Source: Nostoc sp. 'Peltigera membranacea cyanobiont' N6 (GTDB lineage Bacteria; Cyanobacteriota; Cyanobacteriia; Cyanobacteriales; Nostocaceae). From it: a stretch of DNA of 64,000 bases. Under the pieces are notes generated by a model that saw nothing but the letters and a program-made list of their open reading frames with translations, was not told the origin of the DNA and did no database searches. The number at the start of each line of letters is the position of its first letter. The first letter of the stretch is position 1. Location of the stretch: contig NZ_CP026681.1 of the NCBI RefSeq assembly GCF_002949735.1, forward strand, positions 1,612,001 through 1,676,000, given 5' to 3'. A program made the translations under genes and the position numbers. Of this stretch, positions 33,554-42,225 are shown in pieces.

Positions 33554-34482
33554 AGTAACTGGTTCTCCTTTCTACTTGCTGACCTTGGAATTGGACTCTA
33601 GAGGACACGCTTTGTACGCATCAGTTTAGGCTGGGTTAGCCTGCGAAATTTGGAATGGCTTAAGTAAACCAATCCAAATGCTTTTGGGACACAACAAACC
33701 GTGTCCGTACTGCTTGGTGAATCTGTTTAGCTTCACTCAATAGATCGCCAGAACAGCTACAATTCTCTTCTTTTTAGGAAGGAGTAACTTCTGGAATCAA
33801 TGCAAGGCGCTACAGTTTTAAGCTGTGTGCAGCAATGCTTTAGTCCAAGCAATTGCTTTGGCACTTTCTGGAGGCAGCGCTGTCGGCGGGTTTTCCGATT
33901 GGTATACGCCTTTTTAGACGGTTTCCCGGAGGTTGGCTACTGCCGTGTTGCAGTTGGACTTAAGCGGTTTTTACCGCCCAGTATCCGTTAACTGAGACTG
34001 ACGTAATGCCATGAAACCAACATTGCTGCTCAGTTTTACTTCCTTAAATACCTTAAACTATTGTTTAAGATTTCGCCCGCCTTTTCAGAGGCACAGGAGT
34101 AAATTGACTCTGGAGCTTAGGATTGGCTTTGATTGTTCATCCATAAGTTCCAATGTTGACCTGAAAGCTTTCTTAGTTTACCAGTCTACGAGCAATCTGA
34201 GTTAGATTATCCAATTTGGATTAAATCATCAGCTTTTAATGCTAACACTACCTCAGAATGACAGTAAAATGTCTACCTAATTTGCGTGTTTGGTCACAAT
34301 CTAATAATATAAATTATTTATTTATGTTTGTCCAGTAATTTAGAGAGCTATTTTTAGGGAGTAGGGGAAGAAGCAGGGGAGCGGGGGGAATAGCTAATGT
34401 CTAATACCCAAACAAAATGCTTTTAATCTATCGGTTCAGGGTAAATAATAGAGATATCTAAGTGGGATAACGACAAAAATCT
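33554..34482. promoter_or_regulatory. Long gene-free region between rplC and ndhN; likely leader/promoters of the ribosomal cluster
   Basis: 929 bp between divergent genes. No convincing gene: the short frames at 33800-33991 and 34011-34205 lack a ribosome binding site and any family. Hairpins seen: GGACAC/GTGTCC (33687-33706), GGTGAA/TTCACT near 33717-33737, and GCGGT-TTTT-ACCGC (33964-33977). The last one reads the same way on the minus strand. The size fits a long 5' leader for the rplC transcript and a separate ndhN promoter. Exact start sites cannot be read. Confidence 0.45.
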
Positions 34483-34959
34483 ATGGCACTAATTACCACT
34501 GGCAACGGTTTGATCCGCGATTTGGAAAAATTTGGCGCTCTTGGAGTGTATATACCTCTGGAAGGGGGTTATGAAGGTCGATATCAGCGCCGACTCCGCG
34601 CAGCTGGCTATACTACCCTCCACATTACTGCAAAGGGACTGGGCGATATAGCTGCGTATCTCACAAGAATTCATGGAGTCAGACCTCCTCATCTTGGTAA
34701 GAAAAGTACTGGTAGTGGTGCGGCAGTAGGTCAAGTGTACTATTTACCACCAATTCTCAGTTCTCATCTAGAACAGTTACCACCAAAATCAAAAGGGCTG
34801 GTCTTGTGGATTATTGAAGGGCATATTCTTTCCAATGAGGAACTTGAGTATTTAACGAATTTGCCTCAGTTAGAACCACGAGTGAGAGTAGTAATTGAGA
34901 TGGGTGGCGATCGCTCTTTCCGTTGGACTTCTCTAGAAAAAACTCTGTTAGCTAGTTAG
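34483..34959 (+). CDS. ndhN: NAD(P)H-quinone oxidoreductase subunit N
   Basis: 158 residues, the standard length of NdhN, a peripheral-arm subunit specific to the cyanobacterial and chloroplast NDH-1 complex for cyclic electron flow and respiration. Family pieces: MALITTGNGLIRDLEKFGAL, GGYEGRYQRRLRAAGYTTLH and VVIEMGGDRSFRWTSLEKTL. No membrane segment. It is divergent from the ribosomal cluster; ndhN next to rplC is common in Nostocales. A TTTGTCAT-type repeat follows its stop (34963-35010). Confidence 0.96.
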   Translation: MALITTGNGLIRDLEKFGALGVYIPLEGGYEGRYQRRLRAAGYTTLHITAKGLGDIAAYLTRIHGVRPPHLGKKSTGSGAAVGQVYYLPPILSSHLEQLPPKSKGLVLWIIEGHILSNEELEYLTNLPQLEPRVRVVIEMGGDRSFRWTSLEKTLLAS

Positions 34960-34962
34960 TCC

Positions 34963-35010
34963 TTGGTCATTGGTCATTAGTCATTTGCTTAAAACTAATG
35001 ACTAATGACT
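34963..35010. repeat. Short TGGTCATTAGTCATTTG / ACTAATGACTAATGAC palindrome
   Basis: Sits between the converging ends of ndhN (+) and the GNAT gene (-). The arms are complementary, so it could serve as a bidirectional terminator. Confidence 0.72.
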
Positions 35011-35475
35011 CAATTCAATCAGCATTTCAATAATGCTGAGTCGAAAACCACAAGATAAAAATAGCCGCCGTGAAGCTTCGTTAATAACTGCTGTATCTAG
35101 ACGAATTTGTTTAACGCCCATCTCATGAAAGCGTTCAATACTGAGCATCACCATCTGCCGCGCAATTCCGTTTTGGCGATGTTCTGGCTCAATCCAGATA
35201 TCATGGATAAAAGCAAATTCTTGTAACCGATAAATTGGTATTTCTCGCTCAATTGTCGCCACGAGAAACCCAACAAGTTGCCCTTCATTTTCGGATACTA
35301 GAAATATACTGCGCTCGCTATTTGCTAAACGTGTCAACCATTGTTCATAACGCTGTTCTGGATTCGGTAGAAAACCATATTTGGCAGAATCCCAAGACTC
35401 ATGCAAAGCACAAATTTTGGCAACCATTGGTAAAACTGCGGGTACATCAGCTATGGTAGCGGGACGAATCAGCAT
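35002..35475 (-). CDS. GNAT family N-acetyltransferase
   Basis: 157 residues with the GNAT fold: MLIRPATIADVPAVLPMVAK at strand 1, the acetyl-CoA pyrophosphate loop IEPEHRQNGIARQMVMLSIE (RQNGIA near 117) and the C-terminal LDTAVINEASRRLFLSCGFR. Transfers an acetyl group to an amine of an unknown substrate. Lies 56 bp after the ABC-2 permease on the same strand, so possibly one transcript. Too far from the mdn cluster to be its acetyltransferase. Confidence 0.9.
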   Translation of the reverse strand: MLIRPATIADVPAVLPMVAKICALHESWDSAKYGFLPNPEQRYEQWLTRLANSERSIFLVSENEGQLVGFLVATIEREIPIYRLQEFAFIHDIWIEPEHRQNGIARQMVMLSIERFHEMGVKQIRLDTAVINEASRRLFLSCGFRLSIIEMLIELSH

Positions 35476-35531
35476 AGGTTCTAGAATTTGTTGCAGAAAT
35501 GGTAGAAGTGGCTCAGTTTGTAATGAAAGTT

Positions 35532-36380
35532 TTAATCTTGTTGGTGAGCGAATTTATAACCACCCCACAGAGAAAGCGCGATCGCGATCGCTAGCAAAAT
35601 CGGTATGCTATACCAAGGAAACTGGGATAAGGGTAAATGGGCTGCTGCACGCAGTCCGATGCTGGCGTAGGTGAGTGGTAACAGGTAAACTACGACTTTG
35701 AGGGCAGCCGGTAATGTACCAGGGTCAAAGAAGGTTGCCCCCAAGAATGACATGGGGATAATTATAAAATTGTTGTAGAGTCCGACTGATTCGAGCGATC
35801 GCACACTCAACCCTACAATCACCCCTAATCCAGCAAATACCGAACAATTTAGCACTACCAATAGTAAAAATAGTGGGTTGAGAAAATTCCAGTTTCCAGT
35901 CAACAGCAGCGCTACCAAAATCACAGAACCAGATGTCATCAACCCCCGTACTACTCCTGCTAGCATTTTTCCGATATGCAACGCTAAGGGATGTATGGGA
36001 GTTAACAGCAATTCCTCGAAGGTTTTGCTAAATAGCCTGTCTCCACAAATCGAAAATGTCGTTCCACCAAAGCTAATTGTCATTGACGATAGCGCTACCA
36101 TCCCCGGTAATATGAATTCCAAATAGTTATTATAGTTACCACTAATCCCTGAGCCTGGTTTGATGGAACTACCCAAACCTAAACCAAAAGCTAAAATATA
36201 TATCAGTGGGGATATTAAGCCTGATGCAGCAACTTGTACGATTCTTACACGTAAATCTAACCAATCTCCCCAAAAAATAGTCAGACTATCAGCTAGGAAA
36301 ATTTGGAGTTGCGAAGTTTTGAACCTCTTGGCCGAAAGTAGCGCTCTTTGAGATGTCACGTGCTTTCTATTACTTATCAA
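35532..36380 (-). CDS. ABC-2 type transporter permease
   Basis: 282 residues with about six membrane segments: VAASGLISPLIYILAFGLGL (about 50-70), LEFILPGMVALSSMTISFGG, the middle SGSVILVALLLTGNW, and VVVYLLPLTYASIGLRAAAH with the typical PLTY of the family near the C-terminus. ABC-2 permeases of the DrrB/NodJ group export drugs, polysaccharides or lipids with a separate ATPase. No ATPase gene is adjacent, so the partner is encoded elsewhere. Substrate unknown. Confidence 0.87.
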   Translation of the reverse strand: MISNRKHVTSQRALLSAKRFKTSQLQIFLADSLTIFWGDWLDLRVRIVQVAASGLISPLIYILAFGLGLGSSIKPGSGISGNYNNYLEFILPGMVALSSMTISFGGTTFSICGDRLFSKTFEELLLTPIHPLALHIGKMLAGVVRGLMTSGSVILVALLLTGNWNFLNPLFLLLVVLNCSVFAGLGVIVGLSVRSLESVGLYNNFIIIPMSFLGATFFDPGTLPAALKVVVYLLPLTYASIGLRAAAHLPLSQFPWYSIPILLAIAIALSLWGGYKFAHQQD

Positions 36381-36955
36381 AATTTCATTAAGTATTAATT
36401 TACATTGTTTGACATATCAATTACTAGGGGGAACAAAAATATCCCATCCTAAAAATTTAAAATTAACAACAAAAGCCTGGGAATCAAAGCATTCTGACTG
36501 CATTAATTTTGAAAATTCAATTAGTACTATCTGACAAAAATCAAAAATATGGTATAATGTAGTCGCAAAATATAAAGCCAATTAAGCAACTTAAACAGGA
36601 TAAAGAGTCATAACTAATAACAATTCGTTAACGATCTAAATAAAGAAAATACTCACCAATTATTCAAGATATAAACAACAGACGATAAGGTTTAAATTTT
36701 GGTCAAACAAGAAGCAAATCAAGTATTTTCAGTAGTTTAAAACTAATATTGGTTCGGACTAAGGGCTAGAACCGCTTATTCACAACCTTTATTTTCGTAT
36801 ACTAAGTTACCTAAACAAGTTATTATTTTTCTCATTTAACAAGAATATCGCAGAGAAAATTGCAGGCAATTACAGTCAAGACTAGGCATACTGAAAATAG
36901 AGAGAAAACTTTAGACCACTCCCTCCAAAATCGACGTGAAGGTGATTAAGCAACA
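36381..36955 (+). other. Intergenic region between permease and DUF3172 gene
   Basis: 575 bp without a gene. It is AT-rich and holds a good promoter (36531-36558), so about 400 bases may be the 5' leader of the DUF3172 gene. No riboswitch or RNA family recognised. Confidence 0.45.
36531..36558 (+). promoter_or_regulatory. Candidate sigma-70 type promoter
   Basis: CTGACA (36531-36536), a 16-bp spacer, then TATAAT (36553-36558). Five of six bases of the -35 and all of the -10 match consensus. It points to the DUF3172 gene 400 bp downstream. Confidence 0.55.
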
Positions 36956-37495
36956 ATGAGACGTAAACCCCCTGGTAGATCGGCTACTACTTCTAAACCC
37001 TCTATTTTCCAATCCCCTATGTTTAACCTCTTCACCATCGCAATTATGGGAGGGGTGTTAATTTTGGGAATTGGAATTGGCATTGCTTTTAGTTCTACAA
37101 CAACGTTAGCCCCATCAAATGTGGCTTCCCGCGAATTCATTGACACCAAAGCACCAAACCCGGAAATTTGTGTGCAGTATGGAGCCAGCGCGATGGTGAT
37201 GGACGCTAGACTGTTTGTTACTCTCAACCCTTTTAATGTTTATGTTGCCCAACCGAGTATGCGTCCTGGATGCGTGATCCGACAAAATAACTGGGCGCTT
37301 TTAGAGAACCGCAAACTGGTGACATCGGATCAGGTAAATGAGTGCAAAAATCGCCTGAATACCTTTGGATTTACAGGTAACTTAGACAGTGGCCAACCTG
37401 ATATTAGGTGTATATATCAGAATGAAGCTGCTCAAAACTTCTTTACGGCTCAACCTGGAGCAGTGGGAACGCCTCAAGAAACGGATAGATTTTAG
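36956..37495 (+). CDS. DUF3172 membrane-anchored protein
   Basis: 179 residues. One membrane segment near 25-46 (FTIAIMGGVLILGIGIGIAF) behind a short basic N-terminus, so a Nin/Cout protein. The soluble part contains NPEICVQYGASAMVMDARLF, NPFNVYVAQPSMRPGCVIRQ and PDIRCIYQNEAAQNFF, the blocks of the cyanobacterial and plastid DUF3172 family, with conserved cysteines that may form disulphides. Function unknown. ATG at MRRKPPGRS; GAAGGTGATT precedes it. Confidence 0.85.
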   Translation: MRRKPPGRSATTSKPSIFQSPMFNLFTIAIMGGVLILGIGIGIAFSSTTTLAPSNVASREFIDTKAPNPEICVQYGASAMVMDARLFVTLNPFNVYVAQPSMRPGCVIRQNNWALLENRKLVTSDQVNECKNRLNTFGFTGNLDSGQPDIRCIYQNEAAQNFFTAQPGAVGTPQETDRF

Positions 37496-37496
37496 A

Positions 37497-37545
37497 TTTG
37501 GGGATTGGGGACTGGGGACTGGGGATTGGGGATTGAGGATTGGTT
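37497..37545. repeat. GGGGATT/GGGGACT tandem run
   Basis: TTGGGGATTGGGGACTGGGG-type units directly after the DUF3172 stop, same family as at 16467, 29113 and 51872. Confidence 0.75.
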
Positions 37546-37643
37546 ATTGGTTATTAATTCTTCTCCCTCACTCCCTCATCTCCCCCTTCTCAAGAACTGC
37601 TCCCCAGTCCCTAGCGATCGCATCTGCTCGCATCAGATCGTGG

Positions 37644-38402
37644 TTACTCATCACGGATAATGGTTAAACCTAAAGCTTTGTAGGCACTCAGCATACTATT
37701 AGATACTGTAGGTGCTGTTACAAGGTAAGTCAGGGCATGAATGGACTCCACTAGATAAGGAGCAGCCGTGTCCAATTTTTCTGCTGTCACTAATCCTACT
37801 ACCTCGGCCGATCCAGCAATCATGGCTCGTTTAACGTGGGCTTCGTCTAGGTTAGGCACACTAATCCCAATCTCTGGATGCAAACTGCAAACCCCCAGCA
37901 TACACAAATCTGCACGAATCATCCGTAATGTCTCAATCGTGACAGTACCCACATTCACCAAGGCTTTTTTGTAAAGTTGTCCACCTAACATCACAACCTC
38001 TATATGGGGATGTTCTGCTAAAGCAAGAGCAATTGGCGGACTATTTGTGATCACTGTCGCGTGCAAATCTAAGGGCAAATGTCGTGTCACTTGGAGAGTT
38101 GTTGTACCTCCATCTAAAATCACCACCTGTCCTTTACAAACTAATTTTGCTGCTGTCCGAGCGATCGCTTCCTTTTCTTTGGGCGCTTGCTTTTGGCGAT
38201 CGGCATAACTGGCGGTGGCTGGAGATTTAAGGAGCGCTCCCCCATGAACGCGTTGCAATAGTCCAGTTTCTGCTAGTTCTCGCAAGTCCCGCCGAATCGT
38301 ATCCTCAGAAACCTTCAGAACAGCACTAAGTTCTGTCGAAAGTACCTTTTTATCACGACGCAGAATTTCTAAGATGAATTGTCGTCGTTCAGCAGTTAGC
38401 AT
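37644..38402 (-). CDS. DeoR/GlpR family transcriptional regulator
   Basis: 252 residues. N-terminal winged helix (1-58) with the DeoR signature RRQFILEILRRDKKVLSTEL and VSEDTIRRDLRELAETGLLQ. The C-terminal sugar-phosphate sensing domain (about 75-230) includes VILDGGTTTLQVTRHLP and GTVTIETLRMIRADLCMLGV. These regulators usually repress sugar-phosphate genes and release DNA on binding a phosphorylated sugar. It is divergent from the transketolase-like gene, with direct repeats at 38415-38443 just in front of its start, so control of both is plausible. Confidence 0.9.
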   Translation of the reverse strand: MLTAERRQFILEILRRDKKVLSTELSAVLKVSEDTIRRDLRELAETGLLQRVHGGALLKSPATASYADRQKQAPKEKEAIARTAAKLVCKGQVVILDGGTTTLQVTRHLPLDLHATVITNSPPIALALAEHPHIEVVMLGGQLYKKALVNVGTVTIETLRMIRADLCMLGVCSLHPEIGISVPNLDEAHVKRAMIAGSAEVVGLVTAEKLDTAAPYLVESIHALTYLVTAPTVSNSMLSAYKALGLTIIRDE

Positions 38403-38414
38403 AATTAATTTTCC

Positions 38415-38443
38415 TGAAATTGCGTTTTTGAACTTGAAATTGC
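38415..38443. promoter_or_regulatory. Direct repeat TGAAATTGC, possible DeoR operator
   Basis: TGAAATTGC at 38415-38423 and 38435-38443, 20 bp apart (two helical turns), each followed by a CGTTTxTGA-like extension. An imperfect inverted repeat CACGTTCA/TGAATGTG lies further on at 38506-38529. DeoR-family regulators often bind such direct repeats. Inference. Confidence 0.45.
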
Positions 38444-38759
38444 ACGTTTGTGAGTTTATACTTATTGAAAAGCAGCAACTTCAATTGAATTCAATCACGT
38501 TCATGCATAGCTGAATGTGTTGATTTTGACATTTGATGAAACCAGATGGTTCCAAGTGGTTGGTCTTAGCTCCCAATCTGACAATTTAGATCATCTGGAA
38601 AAAGCCACGAAAAACCTAACCCCCTAACCCCCTTCCCGACGCGGGAAGGGGGAAATTTCAAAGTCTCTCTCCTTTTAGGAGAGAGATTTAGAGAGAGGTT
38701 TTCCACATAACGTCAAAAGTCAGAGTTCACAATTCCCAGTCCCCTTTAATAAAAAAACC
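38444..38759. other. Rest of the deoR-tkt intergenic region with hairpin repeats
   Basis: Contains CCCTTCCCGACGCGGGAAGGG (38630-38650), a strong hairpin, and TCTCTCTCCTTTTAGGAGAG nearby (38661-38681), both members of the common cyanobacterial CCCCCTAACCCC intergenic family. They lie between any promoter near the deoR side and the transketolase start. Confidence 0.5.
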
Positions 38760-40679
38760 ATGACTATTATTAATACCCAATTTCCAATCGATCTCGGTGC
38801 TTACCAATTTTTAGCGCTCAATCCAGCCAATTCGAGCCTTACAGATGAACAGCGAAAGACTTTAAAAGCAAATATTCAACTCTGCCGGGATGCGATCGTC
38901 TTTTTTACCGCGACTGGCGCTGCTAGCGGAGTGGGCGGTCATACTGGCGGGCCTTATGATACAGTTCCAGAGGTGATGATTCTCGATGCCTTTTTCCGGG
39001 GAGCATCAGAGCAATTTGTACCGATTTTCTTTGATGAGGCAGGACATCGAGTTGCTACTCAATATTTGATGGCAACGTTGCATGGTGACTTACCTGCCGA
39101 GCAACTTTTACGTTATCGCCAAGCACATTCTCATCTGCCAGGACACCCCGAACTGGGACTAACCCCTGGTGTGAAATTTAGTTCTGGTCGCCTGGGACAT
39201 CTTTGGCCCTACATCAATGGTGTGGCGATCGCAAATCCAGGCAAAGCAGTTTTTTGTCTCGGTTCCGATGGCTCACAGCAAGAAGGCAACGATGCTGAAG
39301 CTGCTCGCTTGGCTGTTGCTCAACATCTCAATGTCAAGTTGATAATTGATGACAATGATGTAACGATCGCTGGACATCCTTCTAAATATTTACCTGGTTT
39401 CAGCGTTGCCAAAACCTTAGAAGGTCACGGTTTGAAAGTACTTCAGGGAGATGGCGAAGACTTAGACGATTTATACCGTCGCCTGTGTGAAGCTGTAAAT
39501 ACTCCCGGAGCGATCGCTATCATCAATAAACGCCCGATGTGTCCTGGGATTGAAGGTTTAGAAGGCTCTACTCATGGTCATGATGTAATTTCTGTAGATT
39601 TAGCAATTAAATATCTAGAATCTCGTGGACAAACTGCGGCGATCGAATACCTGAAGAGGATTGAAAAACCCAAGCAAACATACACATTTCTGGGTTCCAG
39701 TGATAAATGGGGCGCTAACCGAAATGTCTTTGGTGAAGCAGTGGTAGCTGTTCTCAGTCGCATGAGTGAGGGGGAGCGCAAAGAGAAAGTCAAGGTCATT
39801 GATAGCGATCTAGAAGGCTCCTGTGGGTTGAAGAAAATTCACGATACATACCCTGAAATATTTATTTCTTCAGGCATCATGGAACGGGGCAATTTCTCTG
39901 CTGCTGCTGGATTCGGAATGGAAAAGGGCAAGCAAGGTATTTTTGCGACTTTCAGCGCCTTCTTAGAAATGTGTATTTCAGAAATCACAATGGCACGGCT
40001 GAACTATTCCAATGTCCTGTGCCACTTTTCCCATGCGGGTATAGATGACATGGCAGATAACACCTGCCATTTTGGTTTGAACAATATGTTTGCCGACAAT
40101 GGCTTGGATGATGGCTATGCAACACAGTTGTACTTCCCGGCAGATATTAATCAAATGACAGCTTGTGTAGAAGCTGTGTTTCATGAGCCTGGATTGCGGT
40201 TTATTTTCTCCACTCGTTCCAAAGTGCCCAATATTCAGGACAGTAACGGTAATGATTTATTTGGAAGTGGCTACAAATTTGTTCCTGGTAAAGATGAGGT
40301 TGTCCGAGAGGGAACGCAAGGCTATATCATCAGTTTTGGTGATGCTCTCTACCGTGCCGTTGATGCTGTAGAGCATCTTAAGCAAGAAGGGCTAGACGTT
40401 GGTTTAATTAACAAAGCAACTTTAAACATCATTGATGAAGAAATGATTACCAAAATTGGTAATGCTCCTTTTGTGCTTGTAGTAGAAGCCTTCAATCGGC
40501 GGACTGGTTTAGGCAGCCGTTTCGGTTCTTGGCTGCTAGAGCGCGGGTTGACTCCCAAATATGCCCATTTAGGAACTCATAAAGAAGGTTGCGGTGGTTT
40601 GTGGGAACAGTACCCATATCAAGGTATCGATCCAGTCAGCATCATCAATAAGGTGAAGGAATTAGTTGGAAAAAGGTAA
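38760..40679 (+). CDS. Transketolase-like enzyme (divergent type)
   Basis: 639 residues with all three transketolase domains. TPP and metal site: LGSDGSQQEGNDAEAARLAV then KLIIDDNDVTIAG, the GDG-x25-N pattern with Ser inserted (GSDG) and DDND in place of DDN. The N-terminus has GHTGGPYDTVPEVMILDAFF. The pyrimidine domain shows ERGNFSAAAGFGMEKGKQGI and the C-terminal domain EAFNRRTGLGSRFGSWLLER. It differs from the Calvin-cycle enzyme, so it may be a second, regulated transketolase; donor and acceptor cannot be told. Neighbouring DeoR-type gene suggests sugar-phosphate control. Confidence 0.85.
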   Translation: MTIINTQFPIDLGAYQFLALNPANSSLTDEQRKTLKANIQLCRDAIVFFTATGAASGVGGHTGGPYDTVPEVMILDAFFRGASEQFVPIFFDEAGHRVATQYLMATLHGDLPAEQLLRYRQAHSHLPGHPELGLTPGVKFSSGRLGHLWPYINGVAIANPGKAVFCLGSDGSQQEGNDAEAARLAVAQHLNVKLIIDDNDVTIAGHPSKYLPGFSVAKTLEGHGLKVLQGDGEDLDDLYRRLCEAVNTPGAIAIINKRPMCPGIEGLEGSTHGHDVISVDLAIKYLESRGQTAAIEYLKRIEKPKQTYTFLGSSDKWGANRNVFGEAVVAVLSRMSEGERKEKVKVIDSDLEGSCGLKKIHDTYPEIFISSGIMERGNFSAAAGFGMEKGKQGIFATFSAFLEMCISEITMARLNYSNVLCHFSHAGIDDMADNTCHFGLNNMFADNGLDDGYATQLYFPADINQMTACVEAVFHEPGLRFIFSTRSKVPNIQDSNGNDLFGSGYKFVPGKDEVVREGTQGYIISFGDALYRAVDAVEHLKQEGLDVGLINKATLNIIDEEMITKIGNAPFVLVVEAFNRRTGLGSRFGSWLLERGLTPKYAHLGTHKEGCGGLWEQYPYQGIDPVSIINKVKELVGKR

Positions 40680-40981
40680 TAGTTGCTAACTGGACAAATA
40701 TCTAAGGAATAAGAATTAAATAACATACAATTTATGTCCGGTCCTTACCTCACCTTCAATCCCTCTCCTTTATAAGGAGAGGGAAGCTAGATGCGGAATG
40801 AAGTTTTGCATTTTATTTAATCCACGTTCCTAAATTAGGGCATGGGGCATTGGTTTGATTTCTGCAAGCCGCACACTCGTGACTTCCAGTCATGAGTTAG
40901 GCGTTCCATATTTCTATATTTAGAATACCAGATGGTTGCGTATTATTGTAAGATTATCACAGAGAAATATCTATTAGAGAG
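40680..40981. other. Spacer between transketolase and TnpB, left end of the TnpB element
   Basis: 302 bp without a gene. Holds a CCCTCTCCTTTATAAGGAGAGGG hairpin (near 40761-40783), an AGGGCATGG (40838-40846) that is repeated inverted behind TnpB as CCATGCCCT (42220-42228), and the likely element left-end hairpin at 40875-40897. Confidence 0.5.
40875..40897. mobile_element. Left-end hairpin of the IS200/IS605-type element
   Basis: ACTCGTGACT (40875-40884), loop TCC, AGTCATGAGT (40888-40897): one G-T pair in 10. Subterminal imperfect hairpins mark both ends of IS200/IS605 elements. The exact element end is not fixed. Confidence 0.5.
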
Positions 40982-42208
40982 ATGCAAAAAGCGTTTAAAG
41001 TTACACTAATTCCTAATCACAATCAAGAAGTCTTAATTAATAAGACAATTGGTTGTGTAAGGTTTGTGTATAACCGCTTTCTGGCATTGAGAAAAGAACT
41101 ATATAGTACTGAGCAAAAAACCTTAAACTACAATGGTTGTAGTCAGCAGTTAACTTTACTCAAAAAAGAGATTGAATGGCTCAAAGAGGTAGACAAGTTT
41201 GCCTTACAGAACTCACTTAGGAATTTAGAGACAGCGTATAAAAACTTTTTTGCTGACTTCAAGAAAGTTAAAGGTAGAAAAAACTTAGGCTTTCCTAAAT
41301 TCAAAAAGAAGTATGGATGCAAACAGTCCTACAAAACCAACCTGACTAACGGTAATATTCAGATAATACAAAATCGTTTAAAACTTCCCAAGATGGGATG
41401 GGTAAGGTTCCACAAGTCTCAGGATATCGCTGGAACGATTGTAAACGTTACTGTAACTCGCACTTCATCGGGTAAATATATTGCTAGTATTCTGTGTCAA
41501 ACAGAGATAGAGAAACACTCTCAAGTTGCTCAAAATATTGGTTTAGACTTGGGGATTAAGTCTTATCTCGTTACCAGCGACGGTGAGGTTGTAGATAATC
41601 CCAAATATTATCGGACACAAAAAAGGAAGCTACGCAAGGCACACAAAAAACTATCCCGCACTGTAAAAGGTAGTAGGAATAGAGCCAAAGTGAAAATCAA
41701 GCTGGCTCGTACTTAGGAACGCATTACGAATTTGAGAGATGACTTTCTGCATAAGCTATCAACTCGTTTAATCAAAGAAAATAGTATTATCTGTATCGAG
41801 GATTTGCGAGTTGCCAACATGGTAAAGAATCAAAAACTAGCACTGAGTATTTCAGACGCTAATTGGTCTAAGTTCGTTGCCATGCTCGAATATAAAGCTT
41901 TGTGGCATGACAGAATTGTACAGAGAGTTGGCACATTTTATCCTTCGTCTCAGACTTGCAACTGTTGTAGTTTTATTAACCCATTGGTTAAAGATTTAAG
42001 GTTGCGTGAATGGTCTTGTCCACAATGCAATAGTTATAATTCGAGGGATAAAAACGCAGCGCTTAATATATTAAGTGAGGGTTTGAGATTACTAACCGCC
42101 GTCGGTACGCCGGAGGTTATAAAAAACGCCTGTAGAGAACTTGTAAGTCCTGAAGTAATTCAGGCAGAGATCGTTGAAGCAGGAATCACGCCACTTTTAG
42201 TGGTGTGA
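40982..42208 (+). pseudogene. tnpB: TnpB (IS200/IS605 RNA-guided nuclease), broken by one in-frame stop
   Basis: Two open frames, 40982-41716 and 41732-42208, lie in the same frame and are joined by a TAG at 41714-41716 and the readable codons ERITN, giving a TnpB of about 408 residues. The RuvC motif I Asp is in NIGLDLGIKSYLVTSDG, motif II Glu in IICIEDLRVANMV, motif III Asp in NSRDKNAALNI. The zinc site is CNCC...CPQC. One base change (CAG to TAG) would explain the stop. No tnpA is nearby, so the element was moved in trans. The 3' end and downstream hairpin are where omega/reRNA is usually made. Confidence 0.85.
42187..42207. mobile_element. Right-end hairpin of the TnpB element
   Basis: CACGCCACT (42187-42195), loop TTT, AGTGGTGTG (42199-42207), one G-T pair. 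Overlaps the TnpB stop. Matches the position of the RE hairpin and the reRNA 3' stem in IS605-type elements. Confidence 0.55.
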
Positions 42209-42225
42209 GGTTCAATTTCCATGCC

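Noticed and set aside
33800..34205. Small genes in the rplC-ndhN gap
   Set aside because: No ribosome binding site, no family and poor composition; better explained as leader DNA.
35002..35475. Microviridin N-acetyltransferase mdnD
   Set aside because: GNAT family, but 20 kb away from mdnA and linked to an unrelated permease.
40982..42208. Two separate genes (244 and 158 residues)
   Set aside because: They are consecutive in one frame with only a TAG between them, and together form one TnpB.
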